Of a stretch of 64,000 nucleotides of DNA, positions 48,546 through 59,400 are shown one piece after another. The notes under the pieces are model-generated. The model did no database searches and was not told the origin of the DNA. It worked only from the letters and a program-made list of their open reading frames with translations. The position numbers and the translations under genes were made by a program. The DNA is taken from positions 2,542,001 to 2,606,000 of the forward strand of contig JAOVFP010000010.1 of NCBI GenBank assembly GCA_025738555.1, given 5' to 3'. How positions within the stretch are numbered: position 1 is the first letter of the stretch; every line of letters starts with the position of its first letter. This DNA is from Cyathus striatus. Lineage: Eukaryota > Basidiomycota > Agaricomycetes > Agaricales > Nidulariaceae.

Positions 48546-50382
48546 ATGGCTGAACGAAAGGACGCACAGCTATCGACTCTAGTTAAGCTTCTTGCAGATG
48601 CGACTAAAATCGTTGAGAAGCATTACGCGCAAACTGATAAACCATATGTTCCATCTCTTGACGATATTGACTTTCACCCGCTAGATGGAGCCTCTTTTCT
48701 GGACAAGGAGCTGAAAGAAGCTATTCAGATGATTGAAGGAGCTTGCGCGCAACTTTCTGCCTCAGTTGCTAGGCCTAGTCGCACCATGGTCAATGTAAGT
48801 CTTTCCAAGCCTTAAAATAATAATAATAATCGATTAACGATGATTTTAGCGCTTTATGAGTGTGAGTTGCCCATCGTCCGACTGATTAGATGTACTTCTG
48901 AGCCTGCGTGCAGGTATTTGAATCGTCGTGCTACAATGTTGCAATAACATTCAAGATTCCCGATATTCTTCGTGATAGGCCTGAGGGAGCGTCTGTCTCT
49001 GAGATTGCGGAAAAGGCAGGCGTTGATGAGCGAAAACTGGCCCGCGTTCTTCGTTCGCTAGCTTCAAGACATTGCTTCCGTGAAGGTACGTAGTTCAGTA
49101 ACGGTTATTACATCTTGTGAATAATTGTGCGTTCTCCAGTCGAAAGAAACGTATTTGCGAACAACCGTCTGAGTCTCCAGCTCTTGTCCGACAACCCCGT
49201 ATCAAGTCTCGGTCTCCATTTGTGATTATCATCCATTTCCTTTCAAACGTTCGTTTCATTCTGATATTTCACATCTAAGTACCGATGAATGCATGAAATC
49301 GTCAGCATTGCTCTCTGAAACACTAGCTGATTCAGAATGGGGTAGATCGTACAGAGCAGATCAATCCGCATTCAACAGGTACACAGGGCTTCCGGGTACA
49401 CTTTTCGATTACTACGAAGGCGTAAGCTCTTCCTTCTATACCACAGATGGCATAACAATCAACATTGATACACAGGATTCTGCAGAGGGCGCATCACGCG
49501 GGGCACGATTTGGAGTCGGCATGATGGGATGGGGATCTGCAACGGAATCAGGAGCCGTCGTTCAAGGTTCTTCCTCACTGATCTTCCCTATACTTTCACT
49601 TGTTTACCATTCAATAGCATATCCATGGGACGATCTGCACACTGGAGCCACCGTCTGCGACGTTGGGGGAGGGATCGGGAATATCACTATGCAGCTCGCG
49701 AAGAAGCACAGGAAGCTCAAGCTTATCCTGCAAGACCTTCCGGATAGAATTGTCCAGGCCAAGAGTGAAGTGTGGCCGAAGGAATGCCCAGAGGCGGTTG
49801 CTGAGGACCGGATAAGGTTCGAGCCGGTGGATTTCTTTAAGGAATCACCGGTTAGTGGTTGCGATGTGTACTATGTGCGTGATTTTCTTTCTGGAAGGTC
49901 GTCCGGAGCTGATGGGTCTGTTTAGATGAAGAATATCATGTAATTTTGTTCGCTCGTCATATTGAACGCCACTTATGTTTTTACAGACATGATTGGCCAG
50001 ACGTCGATAGCGTGAAGATTCTCTCAAATGTACGACAAGCTATGGGCCCACACAGTCGATTATTAATTCGTAAGTAACTCTATCTACTCTACGAAATATG
50101 ATCTAACTGTTTAATGCAGAGGAATACATCTTACAGCACGTGAACCGTGAACCTAACGACAAGTCACAATTCTCGCAAGCTCCAGAGCCTCTCCTATCAA
50201 ATTATGGCGTTGGCAGAGTTCTACAGTACAACCTGGACTTGGACATGATGACGATGTTGAATAGCGAGGAACGTACTGTGTCTGATTTTGTTCGGCTTGG
50301 AGAGGCAGCGGGATTGAAGTTTGAGAAGATCTGGGATTTCGGAGAGATGGGAATGGTGGAGTTCCGCTTGCCTAGTGCGTAG
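48546..50382 (+). CDS. O-methyltransferase (SAM-dependent, COMT-like)
   Basis: Starts MAERKDAQLSTLVKLLADA; the upstream in-frame Met residues are less family-like. Nine exons, including a 12-nt exon for RFMS. Dimerisation/winged-helix region: VFESSCYNVAITFKIPDIL...VSEIAEKAGVDERKLARVLRSLASRHCFREV. SAM site: TVCDVGGGIGNITMQLAK. Later LILQDLPD, catalytic-His motif HDWPD, RLLIQEYIL and MLNSEERTVSDFVRLGEAAGL. The join before HDWPD (49878 onward) is one base out with the best donor; reading GG instead of G there would fix it. Likely methylates a phenolic or other secondary metabolite; no biosynthetic cluster is visible around it. Confidence 0.87.
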
Positions 50383-50585
50383 GGAAATTTGTGATTCTAA
50401 AGATGTATAAAGGATTTTAAGTGTATTATTATCTGGTCAATAACATGTTCTTTCTTATTGTTGAAGTCTCCGAGTTTTCATTTCTCGCGTGCGCGTGACT
50501 ATTTTCGACCACGTGACATACCCCGCGGCTTGAACAATATGCAAAACAGAATTATGGCTATGACAGCTTGCGCAAGTTATAGTAA

Positions 50586-50666
50586 GCGGCAGTGGCAGCA
50601 TCAAAAAGACAATCCCCTCGCCTTTTACTAGGGGATTCCGTGATGCTGCCACACTGCAATGCCGCA
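50586..50666. repeat. Strong hairpin-forming inverted repeat
   Basis: TGGCAGCATCA at 50593-50603 pairs with TGATGCTGCCA at 50641-50651. An inner pair AATCCCCT/AGGGGATT and an outer GCGGCA/TGCCGC give a nested stem of about 80 bp with interruptions. No target duplication identified. Confidence 0.6.
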
Positions 50667-52903
50667 TTTCAATCTTTGGAACCTATTGTCTCTTGAAGAC
50701 ATGCATATCTACTTATTATTTTGTTTCTTTTTGGTATTCGAAGATTATTATCGCTTTTCGTGCATGTTGGCTCAAATGTTAGTTATTTTATCTACATATA
50801 TCCCGACTCTCTACCTAACTCCTACAACATGTCAAGTTCTCAAAATAGGTCTGATATCGGCACCGAATGAAGACCCTGAGTTTGATAAGAAAATTTGTCT
50901 CCTCGTAAGCTCTTCAACTCATTCTTTTCGTTTCATTACCGTTACGTCGGAACTCTGTTTCGAAGATCTTCCTCCGCTTGTTACATTCTCGACTGTTATT
51001 TTATTTCTCTCATTTTGTTTTACTTCACCTGAAGATATCCCAATCGGACAGATGTCTTCACAACTCGAAATATTTGTTCTTTGTTAGGTACGTGCAACCG
51101 CACCTACACCTCTTCACTATCTCATTCTCGTTGGGCATGTTACAGTGATTCGGTTCATATAAATAAAGTGATCAAAAAAACAATCCTTTTCGATCTTCTC
51201 TATGAACATATGAGGTAGTAGTCAAAATATGCAAGTATAATGTAAAGAATCAGAATAAACATAGTATGCGGAATCACATCTACGCGCAAAAACTATACGC
51301 TCTCGGAGTGTCGTTCATCAGACCGTTTTAATTCTCGACGTCTATATTATTGCCGCGCGAAGAAAATTATTATCCCCTATCCGTGTATACATCATTCTAC
51401 CATGCAAAGTTAACTTGGCGAAGATTCAGCCGCAGTATTTATTCAATCTTCTCCGATAGCCATTGACATTTTTCTTTAAAGGTTAAACGTGAAAGCGTAA
51501 TGAGATCCACCTCTGGAATTTGAAGGTCATAGTGCCTCCTAGCACTGTTAGGTATATTTTCCTGGTACGTCAGGGCATTTGTAACGGCGCTGGTCCGTTT
51601 TTATACTGTTCTTGATTCTCGTTTAAATTATGGGAGAGAATATTGAAGATGATCTGCTAATCATTTATTAGTAGCGATACTCTCAGTCAGCTGAGCCACA
51701 ATTTTGCTATAATCTGAAAGGTAATTGAATTAATCATTTGCAGACCGGAAACGATTCCAAAATAATACTTCCGCAATTAGTGTTGCGTTAGTCTGAATTT
51801 GTCCAAGCTTCGTACGTTCTCCTTCCGCACTAGGGTCCGAGTAAGATTCTCCAGTAGGTATGACCTAAAAATTTGAATGTAAAAATATAAGGAAAATTGT
51901 CAAGCATCACTGTCTAACCAGTCCATATGACCAGGGCAGGAGGGTTAAAACTTGCGAATGGACCTCGAGGAGTAGCTGTATTCTCTTTGTTGGCAGCCTG
52001 AGAACGGGGATGGAGTTCGTGGTGCCAGTTGTATTTCTAGATTACTAGTGATGCGAGCTTGTCATAAAATTCTTTGCTTGTCAGAAACACGATGAGCGAC
52101 CTAGAATATCGGCGAGTTAGGAAGCCATACTCTGAGCTCTCAGAGTACCCATCGTATTCGTACCTAATATCAATTTGGCTGAAAATAGATTCCCTGCGGC
52201 AAGATTATTATTAGTATACCGTACTTAGTTACTTTTGGCTCGGCCTTTTGAAGACTCGGTGCAACGTTCTGAACCGATTTTTGTAGTTAGATTGACACTG
52301 ATTCCCGAATATCTGAGTGGGTGTAAAATGATGAATGTACTTAGATAGATAGGTGATACCATGACAAACGTTGAAAAACAAACTTATCGTTACTTTCACG
52401 ATTTGTATACGCATCTTTAAGCTATTTTATATCGCGAGAGATTCGACAGAAAATGCCATGAGGCGCAGAAGTCACTGAGAACATGTGGATAGCATATGAA
52501 TCAGTGGCGAAAAGGTTGAATCTTGTGAGAGTGTTCAAGTTGCCGAGTAAGTTGCCGATGTCGGACTGCAAATATATTTGATAGAAACGGCTACATCCGA
52601 TCAGTCTTCCGAATTCCGATTCTCGGAAATAGGAATCGCGGTCTTGTATTCGAACCATGTCAAGTTGTCAAGCATCCTGCATCCACTCATTCTGACGGTT
52701 TGAAGACGGGCAATGAACCGACTATCCAAATTTATGTCTGAAGAGTATGGAAGGTCGGACTGCCACGCTACGTCGGCCATCAAGCCGACATGATTTGAGG
52801 TTAAGCGACCATCAAGCCCCCGTAACCCTTTCTATACCAGATGCAGACAATTAAGAAATTATATGTTGTAGCGGTATCTAATCTATAGTCCAATCTATGA
52901 CCT
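50667..52903. other. Intergenic stretch without recognised genes
   Basis: A plus-strand frame at 50659-51087 (142 codons) is hydrophobic but matches nothing that I know and has no splice-linked partner. Other frames are short. Confidence 0.4.
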
Positions 52904-54226
52904 CTAGCATTCCATTTTTTGATATTTCCCAATCCCAGTATTAAAATAATTAGCTAATGCATGATGAGACTGCTTTGAAGCCACACTGTCCTCCCCAAAG
53001 TATTCAGCATCGCCTTTCATGCCATGCTCAGTGAACCTAAAGATAGCTGCTGCTGCAAATTGCGTAAATGAGAACCTCTTTTCACTTCCAGAAATTGGAA
53101 GATTGCTATGTGTGATAATTGCAGATGGGATCAGAATAGTGTAGCCTGGAGGGAATTCAATGGCAAGCAAAAATTCATGAAGTACTAAATGCCCCCCAGC
53201 AGTCCAATCATAATTCCCCAAGGCAGTGATCGCACACCAGCCAAAAGATAGATTTTTGACATCGCGGTGACAGCCACAAATAGTTCTGGGCCCAAAGTTG
53301 ACAGTTAAGGCTGGGTAAAAGCTTTTTGAAAAAGGGTAGCAAAGGCTACTTTCCTTGTTGTGCTTTTGTAGCGCAGATAGATGCAGCTGAGTGTAGCTGC
53401 ACACTTTAGGATTCCATTTATTATAATAACCTAAGTATAAGATCCTTATTATTTCCCTATACACTGAATGATTTGAAGCCATCACTCACACCACTGACGC
53501 TCAGCAAGCTTTTGAAACTCACTATCTTCTGTTACCTTCAGCATTACAGATGCAGTCACCCTGTCAGTGTTAAAGTTAAGTGGCTCTGTCCGACCTTGTC
53601 CATGAGAGAAACCAATAGTTCCAAAGGAGAACTCTCCACGAGCAAGGTGCTGATGTATCCTGTCAGGAAGCTCCTTCTGCCAATTTTCCAATTTTCCAGC
53701 CATTAGTTGCAAAGAAGGTTGAGCGCCGTTAGAAGCAGGTATTACAACACCCACAATGCGACGCTTGGAATCAATGATAGGGGAGTCACGCCTAACAGAG
53801 AAGGGCTAAGAAAGGAGCAAGAGCCTAAGCTGCTAATTAAAACACGCACAGCAGAGGGTCAGGTTTAACAATTCTATAGCCCTTCAGCTTCACGGCATCC
53901 AAAGTTACAGGTAAGCTGCTCAAGTAAACCTTGTCAGAGAGTCGTGCTTCAAATCCAGGTATGGTAACGTTTTCACTGGTGCTCTCGATATCATACTTGA
54001 TGCGGATATGGCGCGTAGGGAGCTGTGCTTTCAGATGCAAAGGCAGCTGTTGGTGATAGGGAGGCTAGTTAACTTATTAAAGGTTGTATAAATTGAATAA
54101 ATAGCAATCTTACCATTAGAAAACTGCAACAAGCTTGAGGGAGCAGCAGTTGGTTGATGAACTGGCAGCGTGGATAACCTGTTGAGCGTTATAATCTTCG
54201 CGACCAAGGTCACGTGAACGCATCGT
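52904..54226 (-). CDS. TET/JBP-type 2-oxoglutarate/Fe(II) dioxygenase
   Basis: Fungal member of the family that oxidises 5-methylpyrimidines in DNA. Assembled minus-strand exons read: LPLHLKAQLPTRHIRIKYD ... LDAVKLKGYRIVKPDP; then RIVGVVIPASNGAQPSLQ and LPDRIHQHLARGEFSFGTIGFSHG to KLAERQW; then, across a GTGAGT...TTAG intron, CYYNKWNPKVCSYTQLHL and the core. The core carries the metal ligands HRD in ICGCHRDVKNLSFGWC, GGHLVLHEFLLAIEFPPG, a distal His in ITHSNLPI and the oxoglutarate-binding Arg in KRFSFTQFAAAAIFRF. The last exon ends GKYQKMEC. The 5' exons are not settled; ATG at 54226 (MRSRDLGREDYN) is a candidate. Nuclear role in DNA demethylation is inferred from the family. Confidence 0.8.
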
Positions 54227-54704
54227 CGCCGTTCTGCACCTCTTCAACTTTCAAGCTCAAGCCTGAGACTCCCTCTGCCTCCACCTCACCCTGCACCAAG
54301 CCCGCTCTACCCCTCAACCATCCAACGCTCTTTTTTTTTTTTAACCCAGCGGCCGAGCGACTTGACGAAATCAACACGGACGCAAACGTCGCGAGGCGGC
54401 GAGGAGGAAAATCCAATGCAGGGCGCTCCTGCAACTCAAAAATCTTCGAGACAAGCCGCCCCCCTCCGCTACATCGTCGCGATGAGGACATCCAGCCCCT
54501 TCCTCCGCTATCTCGCCTCCACAGCCACCCCCTCCTCCTCCCTTAGTGGCGACCTCCCACTTCCCCCTCCTGTGCCACGAAGACAGCGACGCCAGCTGGC
54601 AATAATGGCACCGATGCCAGGACGCCCAGCCCATTCCTCCGCCACCTCGTCTCCGCATCGATGAGCAGATTGCATCTGCGCCTGCGTCACGCCAACCACC
54701 CACC

Positions 54705-55630
54705 CTCCTTGCTCCCCCCTTATCCCTGCGCCGCGTACATGAAGACAACGACGCCGGCACCTCCTCCCTTAGGCGACACGCTGCTGACATGAGCAGCGTC
54801 TGCGTGAAGTCACCCACCCACCCCCCTCCTCGCTCCTCACCTTATCCCTGCGCCACGAAGACAATGACGCCGGCTATCAATAGCGGGGTCGATGCCAGGG
54901 CACTCAGCCCCTTCCTCCACCTCGCAACCGCAACCGCCATTCGCGCTTGCTCCCTCTCATCCACAACAGCAACTGAGATGGTACGTTTTGCTGCTATTCC
55001 TGATACCTAGCCGCTCATCAAGGATCGTCATATATCGAGGCGCGTAACATTTGTTCGTTTCTTTTAGCCTTCGAGAAGTTACGCGGGGGTTTCCTCGATC
55101 GCTCGAAAGTCCCGCCGGTACTTGGAAGGGAGAGGGTGGCTGGGATGGGGGCAAGGTCCGGGGCGTCTCCAAATAGCTGGTGCGTTTCATACACGCTCTC
55201 GACATGGCGTACCAGCTCATTTCATTTTTTTTTAAGATCGTAAACTACGTGTCTGAATAGTGACACGTCGAAGAGCCTTCGAGCTCTTGCATCTGGGGTA
55301 TACGCATCGCGACGTTCCTCTGCCCGCTACTCTAACGGCATGAGCAGCGTCTGCGTTGCACTAACCGCCCACTTCCTCCTTCCTCCTCCCCTCATCCCTG
55401 CACCGTGCACAAGAATACAACGATGCCGGCACCTCCTCCCTTCAGTGACGACGCTGCTGGCATGAGCAGCGTCTGCGTGAAGTCACCCACCCGCCCCCCT
55501 TCTCGCTCCTCCCTCATCCCTGCGCCGCGAAGATAACGACGCCGGCTATCAATAACGGCGTCGATGCCAAGGCACCCAGCCCCTTCCTCCACCTCGCAAC
55601 CGCAGTTGCCATTTGCGCCTGCTCCCTCTC
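54705..55630. repeat. Long direct repeat, two copies about 670 bp apart
   Basis: Blocks at 54705-54960 and 55375-55630 share ordered runs: GCCGGCACCTCCTCCCTT, ATGAGCAGCGTCTGCGTGAA, GACGCCGGCTATCAATA, CCCCTTCCTCCACCTCGCAA and GCTCCCTCTCAT. Copies differ mostly at CG sites. Confidence 0.75.
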
Positions 55631-55694
55631 ATACGCAAAAACGACGGCGCCTCCAGCCCCTACCTCCCTGCACCACGAAGGGGATGGAGCCGCT

Positions 55695-56045
55695 AGCCTG
55701 AGCATCATCGGCGTCGTGCCGCCCGCCCGCCCCGTCCTTGCTCCTCCCCGTGCGTCGTGACGACAACGGCACTGCTCCGTTAGCATCTCCCTGCGTTGCG
55801 AATGCGACAAAGTCGCCAGCACGAGCATCGTCGGCATCATGCCACCCATCCACCCCCATCCTTGCTCCTCCCCCGTGCGTCGTGACGACAGCGGTGCTGC
55901 TCCGTTAGCGTCTCCCTGCGTCGCGAAGGCAACGAAGCTGCTAGCATGAGCATCATCGGCGTCATCCCACCCACCCGCCCCCATTTTTTCTCCTCCCCTG
56001 CGCATCGCGACGACGACAGCAACCCTCCGTTAGCGTCAGCGCTTC
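55695..56045. repeat. Tandem repeat, three units of about 124 bp
   Basis: Each unit carries GAGCATC(A/G)TCGGC, a CCACCC/CCGCCC run, TTGCTCCTCCCC or similar, CGTGACGACA, CTCCGTTAGC and TCTCCCTGCG. Units start near 55700, 55823 and 55947. Confidence 0.75.
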
Positions 56046-56253
56046 TACCTCCAACCTCTATGCCTTGCCATGCTGAGGCGTTTTACTGCATCTGTGTTTG
56101 TAGATTAGGTTTCATTCAGCTTTGTTAGCATTATTTAGGTTTCTTTAGATACCTGTACATATATTTTGAATGCTATCGAATATACTACATAAAAGTCTGA
56201 AATGGAGGCTCAGCTGGACTTCTCTGGGCCATGATGCATCTTTAACCATTGAA

Positions 56254-56385
56254 GTCACGAGGGAAAAAAACAGAGGACAAAAACCCTCGTGACCTGAAAC
56301 TTGGGTGCTAATGAATGGGCGTTGAACATTATGTAATCAGTAAGGTCACGAGGGAAAAAAACAGAAAACGAAACCCCTCGTGACC
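56254..56385. repeat. Twin hairpins GTCACGAGGG...CCCTCGTGAC upstream of the JmjC gene
   Basis: Two inverted repeats, 56254-56293 and 56344-56385, each have 10-11 bp arms and a purine-rich loop starting AAAAAAACAGA. The two are about 90 bp apart in the same orientation and share flanks (CCTCGTGACCTGAAA). They lie 77-208 bp before the JmjC start codon. Confidence 0.75.
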
Positions 56386-56461
56386 TGAAAATTGTGGGCT
56401 CATATTTGATACCTCCCCTTGATCTCTTCCTCCCCCTTTACGCTTCAACTCATTGCTATAG

Positions 56462-59400
56462 ATGGCACATTCTTCAACTTTTCGCTGCCTGATTCCACTA
56501 TCTACATCAGCTCTTATAAAAGAGGTACCTATCTATGAGTACCTTCCTGAGGACAGCATATATCAGGTATTCCTTATTGGACTTTCATTTTAGAAATGAG
56601 CTTATTGCTTGCAGCCTCTGCTTAGATGCCTTCATAGGTTTGATGCAGGAATTGCAACTATGGCCTTTTGGACCATTTATAGGCCTTCTGACATCCTTCT
56701 TGATGAAGGTTCTGAATGCATGCCTAAGACTGCCCTGCTCAGAGGTTCAACTGGAAAGCTGCCTAATACAGTGACTGAGCACCTTTGCAACTACATAGCT
56801 GCATGCAGAACAGCAGATGTTGTGATAAGGTTAATTGGAAAGCTCTCAATTCAAATAGAAGAAGTGCTACAGCACAAGAATCAGAACATCTGGGTGGGGA
56901 ATCATGAGGTTCGTAATTTCAACCCCTTTAAAACACTTTAGACTTCAGCAACTAACCTTTCCTTTACATAGAATTTGGAGGGGCTTTCCAACCTTTCAGA
57001 TCTGCTTCAGGCATTTGTTTCTAATGGAGATTGTATTTCCAAGATTATCAGCGATAGGCTCATTTCAAAGGAGCCTGATGTATCAGTAAGGCTAGCAAAT
57101 GAAATTGCTGAAATGAAGGGAGGAAAGAGCGCTCTCACTGTGGTTAAAAACTTAGCTAGCATAGCACTTTGCATTACAGTAATGATAAAGGTGCGCTTTC
57201 TTGAACAGCTTGCTTTATTTTATTTTCTTACTCAGTTTATTTCAGGGAGAGGGGCATTTGCAAGTCCCACAATGCTACAGGGACCTTGCCATTGCAGAGG
57301 ATATACAGACCATGGAGAGCATTGATCAGTTATTTTCCACTCCAAAGCGGTTAAAGAACTTGAATTCTCTGCTTTCTGAATGTAAAGAATTAAGACATGC
57401 ACTGCAGCTTTCTGCTCTTATTTCCCCCCTTCTTGCAATTGTTCCAAAGGATCTTACCAAGAGGTATAATTCCCATGAAGAAACAATCTTAGTGAGAATA
57501 CATTTGACTGTATGCATATTAGCTTCGCGTTTACTATTACCTTACCTTAGAACATGAAGTCTATTGGGAATCAGCGCCCACCATTAGTTAAAATGCTTGA
57601 AGATGATATCTGGCTGGCTGTTTTTTCTATAGTTGATGGAAGTAGCACTGCGTTCAGTTCTTTTATGGGCCTTCACAGCAAGTGGAAAGATTATATTGAT
57701 AATAATCCTCTGGAAGAAATCCAGATAACATATTTTGCTAGAAGTACGCATTCTTCTTCTCTAGTTTTACCCCTCTCACTAAGAGCCTCTTAGAAGATGC
57801 AATTGAATCTGATGGCTCGGTTTCTATATTTACTTCATATGTGGAATTGCCAACTCCCATCAACTGGCCTCTTCCCACTGCGGCAACAGAGTACCTTTCA
57901 GCTGGCTGGGAAAAGATAGGGCTGTTGCAATGGGTGGAAATAAAGAGAATAATAGAGGTGGGGAGGAGGAAGAAGGGGAGGAGGAAGAAGGCAGAGGTGA
58001 AGGTGAAGGTAATGGGGACGGGAACGAAGGCACAGACAAAGACGAAGGCAGTGGGGGCGGGAACGAAGGCACAGAAGAAGACGAAGACAGTGGGGGTGAG
58101 AACGAAGGCACAGAAGAAGACGAAGATGGTGGGGGTGGGGTTGAAGATGAATACAGAGAAAGTGGGGGTGAGGAAGAAGGGGAAGAAAGGTGAGTATGGG
58201 GACAAAGTCAGCTCACATGAGAACTCACCAACCTCTCAAGCACCAGTAGAAAAGCCATCTCGGAGGCGATCAGATAGAGTACAGAAAGTAGATCCTCTTC
58301 TAAGGAGAACTGCTGGTGCTTCAAAGACAAATTACAAGCACAAATCAAAACCAAAGCTGAGAGGTGCCCCTGCATTGAAGAAAGGTGGCTCAGCGCTCCA
58401 GGAAGAGGATTTTCTCAAATACTCTGATCTGCTAACAAAGAATGCTGTTGAGCGCCAGAAGATTGAAGATAACCTTGCAGTTAAGTTAGAAGCATTGAAG
58501 GTGAGTTCTAATATTTCCACTTTGCATATTGTGCTTTAATCCATGCCTAGAATGATGAATGCTTTGAAGTAAAGCCACCTTTGACTTTAGATTTTCTGAC
58601 TACAGTAAGCTTTCTTTACCAGAGAGTTCTTGATTATTAACTACCTATTTCATTACTTTAGAAGTACTCAGACACCCAGAATAAAGAGCTGATCCTTTGG
58701 GATGCTAGTGGGCGCTCTCATTCCTACAAGCTGTCTTCTCATGTATTCTTTTTTCCCACATTTCAAGCTATTACTTTATTGACATTTACACTCACAGACT
58801 AAAGAGGATCACAAAGCTTGGTTGCAGATGTACAACTCCTCTACTAAGTTTTACTCTGATATTAAAGAAAATGGGGTTCTTAGGCCAGCGTTTGTGGATA
58901 GCCCTGCTAATTCCCTTTTAAGATATATTCAACAAGATGAATTTGACAAAATGTCCACTCAGGAAGTTCAGGATATGCTTCAGACCCAGAACATTGTGAT
59001 TGGGGGTAGCTCAGGCATGGCAATACAATTTGATGAAGCTGGCCTAGAAACTCTGGGATGGGATCTCAACGATCCTGTTGATATTCAAGGTATATTCCTC
59101 CAATACCCAAACACATTTGATACTAAAACTAATCTAGATCAGTCCATTGTCATTTCTGAAGAAGATGGAGCTTTTCAAGATCTGTTAGGACTGGCTCCCT
59201 TATGGACATATTAAATGCGTCAGCAGCTCCACCAGGCAAGAAGAAGAGCCTCAATGGCCTTTCCTTTCCTGCTCCTCATGCAGCAGTAGAGTCAAGTACA
59301 TATGCTAGTGATGTTCGTGCAAGCATTAGAACTAAAGGGGAGTCATACTGCATTCAAAAATTGCCCACTGCAGATATTAGGTTTGGTCTAGCTGCAACAC

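Larger units (their letters stand above)
54227..56461. promoter_or_regulatory. CpG-dense intergenic region between the divergent TET/JBP and JmjC genes
   Basis: About 2.2 kb, strongly C-rich on the plus strand and full of CG dinucleotides, in sharp contrast to the AT-rich DNA on both sides. It is built from tandem repeats (listed separately) and a T11 tract near 54331. It must contain the start sites of both divergent genes. Frames through it are proline/serine/alanine-rich repeat translations and are not counted as genes. Confidence 0.6.

Noticed and set aside
54371..56005. Several 60-160-codon frames on both strands of the CpG-rich island
   Set aside because: They are translations of the tandem repeats (Pro/Ser/Arg or Gly/Ala/Asp-rich), have no partner exons and change with each repeat unit.
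57738..58205. Long minus-strand frames rich in Ser/Pro/Phe/Val opposite the JmjC gene linker
   Set aside because: Complement of the 39-bp coding repeat; the plus-strand frame is anchored by conserved exons on both sides.
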